Of a stretch of 16,817 nt of DNA, positions 1-6,409 are shown piece after piece. Both the position numbers and the translations under genes were made by a program. The first letter of the stretch is position 1. Each line of letters begins with the position of its first letter. Below the pieces are notes generated by a model. That model was not told where the DNA came from. It did not search any database and worked only from the letters and a program-made list of their open reading frames with translations. This DNA comes from CAYLZO01 sp964387775 (GTDB lineage Bacteria > Chloroflexota > Anaerolineae > JAAYZQ01): contig CAYLZO010000106.1 of NCBI GenBank assembly GCA_964387775.1, positions 1 to 16,817 of the forward strand, written 5' to 3'.

Positions 1-1
1 G

Positions 2-1207
2 ACGGCGACCATCACCCCGACCGAGACGATCACGCCCACCCCGACCCCCACGCTGACCCCGACGCCCCTCTTTACGCCGACGCCCGTGCCCACGGTCCAG
101 GCCGCCGCCGCGGAAAAGGTGGTCAACATCCTGCTCATCGGCCTCGACTCGCGGCACAACCTGCGAGGGCAGAACACCGACGTCATCATCGTGGCCAGTA
201 TCAACAAGGAGACCAAGCAGGTTTCGCTGCTCTCCATCCCCCGCGACCTGTGGGTCTATATCCCGACCTACGGCTGGAGCCGCATCAACGTCGCCCACCG
301 CAAGGGCTACAGCAACGACTACCCGGGCGAGGGGCCGGGGTTGCTCAGCCGCGTCGTCGAGATCCACTTTGGCATCCCCATCCACCACTGGGCACGGGTC
401 GATTTCGAGGGCTTTGAGCGCGTGGTGGACGAGCTGGGCGGGGTCGAGATGACGGTGGCCTGCCCCGTGAACTTGCAGTACAAGCCCGACAGCCCCGGTG
501 AGGATCAGATCCTGGAGCCTGGCGTCTACCAGATGGATGGAGAGACGGCCCTGCGCTACGTCCGCACCCGGAGGGAAACGAGCGATTTCGACCGGGCACG
601 GCGCCAGCAGCAGTTTCTCCGGCAGGTCTGGTATCAGTTCAAGGACGCGGACCTGGTCTCTCAGATCAAGGCCCTCTGGTCTGGCCTTCGAGACGCATTC
701 GACACCGACCTGAACCTGCTCGACACCCTCTCCCTGGCGCCCATCGCCATCGACCTGAAGCCGCAGCGCATCCGCAGCCGCTACATCGGCCCCAACCAGA
801 CCATCGGCTGGCGGACCCACGAGGGCTGGAGCGTTCTTCTGCCCGACTATGAAAAGATCCCGCAGGTGGTTGCCAGCCTCTACGCGCTACCTCCGGCCAG
901 CGAGGAAGCCGTCGACAGGGAGGGGGCGCGCATCCAAGTCCAAAACGGGACCTATCGCCACCAGTTGGCCCAAATCGGCGCCGACCACCTGCGTTGGCAT
1001 GGCCTCAAGGTGGTGGACACCGGCCTGGCCGACTGGCCCGACTACCAACAGACCCGGATCGTCGTCTTTCGTGACAAGCCCAAGGCCCTCGAAGTCCTGG
1101 TGCGCGAGCTGGGGGTCCAGCCGGAGAACGTGATCCAGCGTCCTGACGATAGCCAAGACGTGGACATCCGCGTGATTCTGGGCAACGACTACGATCCCTG
1201 TCGCTGA
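2..1207 (+). CDS. LCP (LytR-CpsA-Psr) family cell-wall protein with C-terminal LytR_C domain, 5' partial
   Basis: LCP proteins act outside the membrane and transfer undecaprenyl-linked glycopolymers onto the cell wall or other acceptors. The frame is open to the window edge. The first 28 codons are a Thr-Pro-rich stalk, so the start and the expected N-terminal membrane anchor lie upstream; a GTG at 86 is in frame but inside the stalk. Counting from that GTG, the LCP domain covers about residues 11-185. Its typical motifs are LLIGLDSR (16-23), NTDVIIVASI (30-39), LSIPRDLWVYIP (49-60), RINVA (66-70), VDELGGVEM (114-122) and ALRYVRTRR with DFDRARRQQ (155-176). The Arg and Asp residues in these motifs are those that bind the lipid pyrophosphate in the family. 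Residues 283-373 fit a LytR_C domain. The next gene begins 49 bases downstream on the same strand. The family call is secure; the acceptor polymer is unknown. Confidence 0.93.
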   Translation, partial: TATITPTETITPTPTPTLTPTPLFTPTPVPTVQAAAAEKVVNILLIGLDSRHNLRGQNTDVIIVASINKETKQVSLLSIPRDLWVYIPTYGWSRINVAHRKGYSNDYPGEGPGLLSRVVEIHFGIPIHHWARVDFEGFERVVDELGGVEMTVACPVNLQYKPDSPGEDQILEPGVYQMDGETALRYVRTRRETSDFDRARRQQQFLRQVWYQFKDADLVSQIKALWSGLRDAFDTDLNLLDTLSLAPIAIDLKPQRIRSRYIGPNQTIGWRTHEGWSVLLPDYEKIPQVVASLYALPPASEEAVDREGARIQVQNGTYRHQLAQIGADHLRWHGLKVVDTGLADWPDYQQTRIVVFRDKPKALEVLVRELGVQPENVIQRPDDSQDVDIRVILGNDYDPCR

Positions 1208-1256
1208 CCTATTCCAGATCTGAACGGCCGAGTCTCAAAGGAGGGAAAGGAGCAAG

Positions 1257-1781
1257 ATGAGCCCCAAATCATATACCCTGGAAGCGGACGAGAAGGCGAC
1301 ACAGGTCATGGTCGGCACCCCGGACCTGCTCATCTGGGGCGATCTGCTGACCAAGGATCACATTCAGATCCAGGCTTTTCTCAGCACGCTGGCAGAGGAT
1401 TTTGTGCCGCTGTACGACGCCCGCGTTCTCTCTCTGGCACCGGCCCAGCAGGTGGCCCCGATGGAGAGGCCGCTGGTTTTTGTCAAGTACGAGGAGATCC
1501 TCTTCTTTTTCAGCAGGACACAGGAGGTCCCTCTGCCGGAGGAGTCGGACGTGCGGCGCTTTGAGCCGATTGAGGCTCTGGGTGGTCCCTTTCAGATCAA
1601 TGGCGCCATCCTCAAGTCGCCCATCGCGACCCTTCAAAATCTCCTGCTGGTGACCAAGGACGACTATATCCCACTTTACAAGGCGACGGTGCGCCATGCG
1701 GGCAAGTCGTGGTTGGGCACCTTTAGCAGCACCCTGATCCAGGTCCGGCGCGACCGTTTTACCTTGATGGTGCCGTCCTAG
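1257..1781 (+). CDS. Hypothetical 174-aa protein with an internal two-fold repeat
   Basis: I do not recognise a named family. The ATG follows a strong purine-rich ribosome site (AAAGGAGGGAAAGGAG, 4 bases before the start). The protein has no signal peptide or membrane segment and looks like a cytosolic beta-rich protein. Residues 26-57 and 114-145 align without gaps with 11 identities in 32; the clearest part is D-F/Y-V/I-PLY-x-A-x-V (residues 48-57 and 136-145). Similar hydrophobic strands follow each copy (VFVKYEEILFFF and IQVRRDRFTLMV), so the chain is probably two copies of a small beta module. It lies 49 bases after the LCP gene and is probably co-transcribed with it. It converges on the next gene with only 16 bases between the stop codons and no visible terminator. 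A link to cell-envelope assembly is only a guess from position. Confidence 0.8.
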   Translation: MSPKSYTLEADEKATQVMVGTPDLLIWGDLLTKDHIQIQAFLSTLAEDFVPLYDARVLSLAPAQQVAPMERPLVFVKYEEILFFFSRTQEVPLPEESDVRRFEPIEALGGPFQINGAILKSPIATLQNLLLVTKDDYIPLYKATVRHAGKSWLGTFSSTLIQVRRDRFTLMVPS

Positions 1782-1797
1782 TCCCCGTCGTGCAGCA

Positions 1798-4005
1798 CTA
1801 ACCCGCCGCTTCAGGCAGGATGATCATGTAGAGGGCCTGCCCGCTGAGGAAGAAGGCGTGACCGTCGATTTCGTCTACAAAGAGGCTGGTCACGTCTGAG
1901 AGCGGGTCCCGCCCTCCCTCGACGTTGGCATCGGCCAGCCGGAACTGCCGCTGAAAGCTCCCCGTCTTGCTGCACTGGACGATCCGGCTGTTGCCCCGGT
2001 CGGCGACGTAAACCCCCTGGGTCTCGTCGGGCGGCCGGGTAAAGAGGGCGCCGGGGTTGCGCGGCGGGCTATCCCAATCCGAGATGTCAAAGGCATCGGG
2101 AGCGCCCAGCGATAGTTTGCGGAGCTGCCCGTCGGCGTAGAGCAAAAAGATGCTGTCGCCAACCGCCATGTCCACCACGCCGAGCAGGTCCACTTCCGAT
2201 TGAAGCCAGGTGTCGGGCGCGGCCGAATAATCGTTGGGCGTGGGCTCGTAGCGCCAGATCTGGTTCGCCGTGGGGTCCAGCAGGTAGAAACGTCCCGAAT
2301 GGCTGCCTACCAGCTTGGGGAATTGCCACTGGTCGGTGGCGGCCACGTCGAGGGCGACCAGCTCGCGAGTGGTCGGATCGTATTCCAATAGCGTCCCGCC
2401 GCTTTCCAGGATGACGAGCGCCGCCTTCTGCCGGCCGTGGCCTGTCGGCATCCAGGTCATATCCACCAGGTCGGCCACCAGCGTATCCCCCACCTGCTGG
2501 CCCTTGCTGACCAGCACCGTCTCCAGGGTGTCGGGCCGGAGCGATTGCTGGAATTCGTCCAACTGGTGGTGATAGACCTTGCCGCCGTTGCGGTCCATGA
2601 CAAAGACGTGGACCCCCTCGACGACGACGCGGGTCAAGTCCGCGTCGGCGGGATAGAGCTTGAGCTCGCCTAGCCAGTTGATGCGCTCCACCCGGTTGAT
2701 CTCGTCCAGCCGGGCCTGGATCTGCCCGCGAAGCTCGATGGCGTCGGCATCCTCTGGCCGCCGCTCCAGATATTCTTCCAGATACGCCTCGGCTTCATTC
2801 AGATAGGCCCGGATGGCCACAGGATCGCTGGCGGCCTGGGCTTGTTCCCAGTTGAGATTCGCATTTTCCCACAAGGCCTCCAGCTCGGCTCGCTGGGCCT
2901 GCCCCCGCTGCACGACGATGACCACGACCACGATCCCGACGATGATGGGAATGGCGATGGCGATGCCGATGAGCAGACGCTGCACGAGGTCGCTCTGGGC
3001 TCGACCCGCCTCCCGCCCCTTTTTTCCTCTCTTGTCCTGGGTTCTCTTGGCCATGCTCTCGGTCTGTCTCCTCGTTGCTTGTTGTGGTTCGGTCTGGCCG
3101 GGCACCATGCGCTGAATGAGGGTCAGCAGGGCAGCCCACACAGCGGCCAAGGCCCGGGCGATGCCCCGGCCGAGGGCGCGCAGCCGCTCTCCCAACTCGA
3201 CGTGGCCCAGGCGTTGCCGGGCTTGCTCCACGATGGACGGACCGGCCGCCCGACGCGGGGCGCGGGCACCGGCCGGCGCCGGGGGTCGAGCCATCTCGGT
3301 CTGCGCCTGGGACTCGCCCAGCTTTACGGCCAGGGCGGATAGGCTCTCGCCCCGTCCCGCCGCCTCCAACCCTGCCAACACGTCGTCGAGTGAGGGCTCG
3401 TCCGGGAGGCCAGCCCACGCCTCCGGGGCCAGGTCGCGGGCTGTGTCGCCGTCCAGGAGAAGGAACCAGTCCCCCGCGCTCACCGGGGCGTGAAAGAGGT
3501 CCACGTGGACGTCCCGGCGCTCTCCCAGCGGGGCGACGTCCACGTCCGCGGCCGGCATCTCGTCCAGCCAGGGGGATCGCTCGGGAAAGCGGGTCACCTC
3601 GTCTTCCTGGGCCAAATAGACGGCGGCCGGGCCTGCCTGCGCGACAAAGAGGTCGTCGTCGCGGAGCACCACACAGGAAACCCCGGCCGTCTGCTGCTCG
3701 CCGGGCAGCGAGTTCCGGTTCTCGTCGAAAAGCCGGTCGTTCGCTTCCCCGATGGCGTGCTGAAGCCCGGCCGTCACGCTGCCTCGCCAGCCGTAATAAA
3801 CCTGGCGGATCAGGAGGGCCAGCTCGTCGGCCAGGGCTCTCCCGCCGGCCGCTTCATCCAACACCTGAACCTGGACGTAGAGGCTGCCTCGTCCCCGCCC
3901 TTTGGCAAAGAACGAGGTGGGCTCCTCCACCAGGATGCCGCCGGGGCGGTCGTGTGGCTCCCCGCCCCTCGTCGCTACGTGACCGACCGTGGTCTTGATG
4001 CTCAT
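1798..4005 (-). CDS. Membrane protein with degenerate PP2C-like domain and C-terminal propeller-like domain
   Basis: The protein is 735 aa. The start is the ATG at 4005, chosen because AAGGAGG lies 5 bases upstream; a longer reading to 4089 lacks such a site. Residues 30-235 resemble a PP2C/SpoIIE-like phosphatase fold: GVSCVVL (108-114), LFVAQAGPAAVYL (119-131) and DWFLLLDGD (179-187) match the core strands. Where active enzymes have a Gly-Asp metal-binding pair, this protein has Gly-Pro (125-126), and the N-terminal Asp-Gly pair is not evident. It is therefore probably a non-catalytic sensor or scaffold. A Pro/Arg-rich linker and a basic stretch (about 318-335) precede a single membrane helix at 344-366. 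A Glu-rich helical segment (about 370-440) follows, then beta-rich repeats (about 445-735) with NHL/propeller-like lines such as VYVADRGNSRIVQ (665-677). The propeller should be extracytoplasmic. The overall function is unknown. Confidence 0.82.
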   Translation of the reverse strand: MSIKTTVGHVATRGGEPHDRPGGILVEEPTSFFAKGRGRGSLYVQVQVLDEAAGGRALADELALLIRQVYYGWRGSVTAGLQHAIGEANDRLFDENRNSLPGEQQTAGVSCVVLRDDDLFVAQAGPAAVYLAQEDEVTRFPERSPWLDEMPAADVDVAPLGERRDVHVDLFHAPVSAGDWFLLLDGDTARDLAPEAWAGLPDEPSLDDVLAGLEAAGRGESLSALAVKLGESQAQTEMARPPAPAGARAPRRAAGPSIVEQARQRLGHVELGERLRALGRGIARALAAVWAALLTLIQRMVPGQTEPQQATRRQTESMAKRTQDKRGKKGREAGRAQSDLVQRLLIGIAIAIPIIVGIVVVVIVVQRGQAQRAELEALWENANLNWEQAQAASDPVAIRAYLNEAEAYLEEYLERRPEDADAIELRGQIQARLDEINRVERINWLGELKLYPADADLTRVVVEGVHVFVMDRNGGKVYHHQLDEFQQSLRPDTLETVLVSKGQQVGDTLVADLVDMTWMPTGHGRQKAALVILESGGTLLEYDPTTRELVALDVAATDQWQFPKLVGSHSGRFYLLDPTANQIWRYEPTPNDYSAAPDTWLQSEVDLLGVVDMAVGDSIFLLYADGQLRKLSLGAPDAFDISDWDSPPRNPGALFTRPPDETQGVYVADRGNSRIVQCSKTGSFQRQFRLADANVEGGRDPLSDVTSLFVDEIDGHAFFLSGQALYMIILPEAAG

Positions 4006-4010
4006 GGCCC

Positions 4011-4017
4011 CCTCCTT
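4011..4017 (-). promoter_or_regulatory. Ribosome binding site fixing the start of the PP2C-like gene
   Basis: AAGGAGG on the minus strand lies 5 bases before the ATG at 4005. It is a full match to the anti-Shine-Dalgarno sequence and excludes the longer reading frame that starts at 4089. Confidence 0.85.
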
Positions 4018-4063
4018 CCCCTGGGGTCCTCGCAGGCTGCGCCTCGTTCGACAGCTCATCGGT

Positions 4064-4137
4064 GCCCGCCACTGCGCTGGCAGGCCCAAACGTCAAGGGG
4101 GGCTGGCACATCGCCCAAGATGATGTACCAGCCCCCC
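4064..4137 (-). other. Two consecutive hairpins between the two membrane-protein genes
   Basis: Positions 4097-4112 and 4122-4137 are inverted repeats of 16 bases with one mismatch (GGGGGGCTGG core) and a 9-base loop. A second hairpin follows on the minus strand: 4064-4071 pairs with 4078-4085 with one mismatch and a 6-base loop. Neither is followed by a T-run, so neither is a classical intrinsic terminator. They lie in the 195-base gap (4006-4200) between the stop of the 336-aa gene and the ribosome site of the PP2C-like gene. They could slow or end readthrough, stabilise a processed 3' end, or form a structured leader. No convincing promoter was found in this gap. Confidence 0.5.
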
Positions 4138-4200
4138 GGCTCCTCACATAGACCGGGACTCGCTTACTTCCCAGAGCCGCCGTCTCAAAACGCCAGATGT

Positions 4201-5211
4201 CTAGAACGGGCTGGCTTCGCCCTCCGCCGGCTTGGCCGTGGCCACCAGCTCGACCGTCAGCTTGGAAAAGAAGCTATTGGGCGGTACGTTGCCTTCGCCG
4301 TAGACCATCTCGCTGATTTCCGCCCGGATGTGCAGGCCGGTAGTTTCCAGGCTGAAGGACTGTCCGGGTTGGGCCAGTACGGCCTCGCCCTTGGAGGCCA
4401 GCTTGGCCCGCAGGGTGTCGTCGTTGTAAGCGTGCTCGCTCATCAATACCTTGGTGATGGTGCGGATGTCGGTTTTGTCAAAGAGCCAGACCTCGAAAGC
4501 AGTGACCCTGTCCGGCTCGCCGGTGCCAATGGTCTCCGAAATGCCCACGCCGCACTCGCCCAGGAATTCGCCCGCCGGGGTCTCGACACTGAAGGACTCG
4601 TCGTAGGTGTCCTCGCCCAGTTGGTAGGTCGTGAAAAAGTGCCCCAAGGGTGGCTGGCCGACGCCTTCCCACTCTTCGGCCCGGGGGACGGCCGGTGCGC
4701 GCCCCACGGCAGGGCCGGCCCTTTCGGCGGCCTCGCGCCGCTTGATCGCCTGCTGGTAGCCGACGTAGCCCAGCACCAACACGAGCAGGACGACGACAAA
4801 GACCAGGCAGGGGACCCGGATTCGATCCCAAAATCCCTGGCCCGCTTCCGGCGAGATCGGGGGTGCCTCGCCAACGCCCAGGACCAATTTCAAGTCCTGG
4901 ATGGCCTGCACTTTCTCCGGGCGGGCAGCGGCCTCGTACCGGTCGATGGCGTCGGCGAATGCCTGCTGCATTTCTTCTTCTGTCCATCCCTCAAAGAAGG
5001 CAGCCGCGCGCGAGACGTCCAAATGCTGCCGGTACGAGTCGGCGACCAGGCCCACGTATTCGGCTTTGGCTTCGGGACCCAGGTCGTACGAGCGGGCATT
5101 GGTCCACTCCACCGGCCAGATTCCCCAGGCAAAGACCAGCCCCAGCACGAGACCCACAACCAGGCCAATGACAATACCGACGATCAAGTTGGTGCGATTG
5201 ATCAGTTCCAT
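4201..5211 (-). CDS. Hypothetical membrane protein with two transmembrane segments
   Basis: The protein is 336 aa and I do not recognise a family. The start is the ATG at 5211, with AAGGAGG 6 bases upstream; an upstream in-frame start at 5235 would fall beyond this site. Residues 8-30 are a strongly hydrophobic Gly/Val/Leu helix. Residues 40-115 are acidic and helical (YDLGPEAKAEYVGLVADSY and following), a layout common in Chloroflexota membrane proteins. Residues 133-151 form a second membrane helix followed by a basic segment (QQAIKRREAAER). The positive charge after helix 2 suggests that the middle segment faces outside and both ends face the cytoplasm. Residues 185-325 look beta-rich and form the most ordered region (FTTYQLGEDTYDESFSVET, FEVWLFDKTDIRTITKVLM). 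The gene has its own promoter and precedes the PP2C-like gene on the same strand, so the two may work together. Confidence 0.8.
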   Translation of the reverse strand: MELINRTNLIVGIVIGLVVGLVLGLVFAWGIWPVEWTNARSYDLGPEAKAEYVGLVADSYRQHLDVSRAAAFFEGWTEEEMQQAFADAIDRYEAAARPEKVQAIQDLKLVLGVGEAPPISPEAGQGFWDRIRVPCLVFVVVLLVLVLGYVGYQQAIKRREAAERAGPAVGRAPAVPRAEEWEGVGQPPLGHFFTTYQLGEDTYDESFSVETPAGEFLGECGVGISETIGTGEPDRVTAFEVWLFDKTDIRTITKVLMSEHAYNDDTLRAKLASKGEAVLAQPGQSFSLETTGLHIRAEISEMVYGEGNVPPNSFFSKLTVELVATAKPAEGEASPF

Positions 5212-5217
5212 CGAGCG

Positions 5218-5224
5218 CCTCCTT
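5218..5224 (-). promoter_or_regulatory. Ribosome binding site for the 336-aa membrane protein
   Basis: AAGGAGG on the minus strand lies 6 bases before the ATG at 5211 and decides that start over an in-frame codon at 5235. Confidence 0.85.
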
Positions 5225-5237
5225 TGTCTTCGCACTG

Positions 5238-5268
5238 CCGTCTGGTGCAGACGGGCAGGCCGGCCTGC
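5238..5268 (-). other. Leader hairpin and adjacent 14-base palindrome
   Basis: Between promoter and ribosome site, CCGTCTG and CAGACGG (5238-5244 and 5248-5254) form a perfect 7-bp hairpin with a 3-base loop. It directly abuts a perfect 14-base palindrome (5255-5268, GCAGGCCGGCCTGC). Both would be in the 5' leader of the 336-aa membrane protein mRNA. They could be RNA structure or, for the palindrome, a dimer-binding DNA site. Confidence 0.5.
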
Positions 5269-5293
5269 GGATTCCTTTGTCGTCCGGCTTGTT

Positions 5294-5308
5294 TATTGTA
5301 TCACAATA
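5294..5308. promoter_or_regulatory. Candidate operator overlapping the -10 box
   Basis: TATTGT-ATC-ACAATA is a perfect 6-bp inverted repeat with a 3-base centre. It overlaps the -10 box (5295-5300) of the minus-strand promoter. Its position and symmetry suit a small dimeric repressor, but A/T-rich symmetry near a promoter can arise by chance. The regulator is not identified. Confidence 0.4.
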
Positions 5309-5323
5309 CTAAATTTTCAGCAA
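5295..5323 (-). promoter_or_regulatory. Sigma-70 type promoter of the 336-aa membrane protein gene
   Basis: On the minus strand, TTGCTG (5323-5318) and TACAAT (5300-5295) are separated by exactly 17 bases in the only clearly A/T-rich stretch nearby. Transcription should begin near 5288, giving a leader of roughly 75 bases that contains the hairpin and palindrome at 5238-5268. Confidence 0.7.
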
Positions 5324-5347
5324 ATTGAGGGATTTATGTCTTGCCGC

Positions 5348-6409
5348 TCAATCGATCACGGGTGTCTTGGGCGTAGTAGTGAGGATCTCGACCCCCGTCT
5401 CGCGGATGACGACCAGGTCCTCGATGCGCACGCCAAATTCACCGGGCAGGTAGATGCCCGGTTCGACGGTCAGGGCCATGCCGGCTTGCAGCTCGTTTTC
5501 CGACAGCCTGGAGGCGCGCGGGTCTTCGTGCACGGCCAGGCCCACGCCGTGGCCCAGCCCGTGGCCAAAGTTGTCGCCGTAGCCGGCGGCCTCGATGACG
5601 TCGCGGGCCAGGGCGTCGGCCTCGACGCCGGTCAGGCCGGCGCGGATGCCGGCCTCGGCCGTCTCCTGGGCCTCCAGGACGACGTCCCAGACTTCCAGGT
5701 ACTTGTCGCCCGGCGAGCCGAGGCAGATGGTGCGCGTCATGTCCGAGCAATAGCCCTCCAGCACGCAGCCGATGTCGATGACGATAGGCTCGCCGGGCTG
5801 GATTACGCGGCCGCCGGCCCGGGCGTGGGGCAGCGCGCCATTCGGCCCGGCGGCGACGATGAGGTCGAAGGCAACCTTGCTGGCGCCGTGGACGCGCATA
5901 AAGGTCTCGATCTCCCAGGCGGCTTGCCGCTCGGTCATGCCCGGCCGGATGACGCCCAGCAGGTGGTCGAAGGCGGCGTCGGTCAGCCGCGCGGAGCGCA
6001 AAAGCGCCTGGATCTCGTCCTCGTCCTTCACCGCCCGCAGCGCCTCGACCGTCTTTTTGAGGGGCACCCAGACCACGTTCTCTGCGGCCTGGCTCCAGGT
6101 GTCGAGCTGGTCGACGGTGACGTGCTGGCTCTCAAAGCCGAGCCGTCCCACCCGCAGGTCGGCCAGGAGGTCGGGCAGCACGTCCTTGAAGTAACCCTGG
6201 ATCTTGGCCAGTTCAAAGTCGGGCGTCTCGCGGCCCGCCTGCTGCCAATAGCGAAAATCGGTGGCGAGCACCGCCTTCTCGTCCGTAATGAGCAGGAAGC
6301 CCGCCGAGCCGGTGAACCCCGAAAGGTAGCGCCGGTTCTCGGGCTGGCTGATCAGGATGGCGTCCAGGTCGTGCTCGGCCAGGGCCTCACGCAGTTTGTT
6401 TACTCGCAT
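5348..6409 (-). CDS. M24B family metallopeptidase (Xaa-Pro aminopeptidase/dipeptidase type)
   Basis: The protein is 353 aa, a normal length for short bacterial Xaa-Pro peptidases, which cleave peptides next to proline in the cytoplasm using two metal ions. Residues 1-125 form the creatinase N-terminal domain (ISQPENRRYLSGFTGSAGF, 20-38). Residues 133-350 form the pita-bread catalytic domain. The five expected metal ligands are present: D212 (VIDIG), D223 (YCSDMTRT), H287 (GHGLGHGVG), E316 (TVEPGIYLPG) and E330 (RIED). H283 and H294 stand at the conserved accessory positions. The start is the ATG at 6409, with AAGGAG 7 bases upstream; the ribosome site lies inside the end of topA and the genes overlap by 23 bases. 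It is the last gene of the operon. Whether it acts as an aminopeptidase or a dipeptidase cannot be told from sequence alone. Confidence 0.93.
   Translation of the reverse strand: MRVNKLREALAEHDLDAILISQPENRRYLSGFTGSAGFLLITDEKAVLATDFRYWQQAGRETPDFELAKIQGYFKDVLPDLLADLRVGRLGFESQHVTVDQLDTWSQAAENVVWVPLKKTVEALRAVKDEDEIQALLRSARLTDAAFDHLLGVIRPGMTERQAAWEIETFMRVHGASKVAFDLIVAAGPNGALPHARAGGRVIQPGEPIVIDIGCVLEGYCSDMTRTICLGSPGDKYLEVWDVVLEAQETAEAGIRAGLTGVEADALARDVIEAAGYGDNFGHGLGHGVGLAVHEDPRASRLSENELQAGMALTVEPGIYLPGEFGVRIEDLVVIRETGVEILTTTPKTPVID

Noticed and set aside
1..85. Repetitive ACCCCGACC-type DNA at the left edge as a possible repeat array
   Set aside because: It is in frame with the LCP gene and codes a Thr-Pro stalk, a normal low-complexity linker for such proteins.
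3490..5328. Long plus-strand open frame of 612 codons opposite the two membrane-protein genes
   Set aside because: Its product is low-complexity, with no domain logic, and it runs antisense through two genes that have good starts, ribosome sites and membrane helices. High GC content opens such frames by chance.
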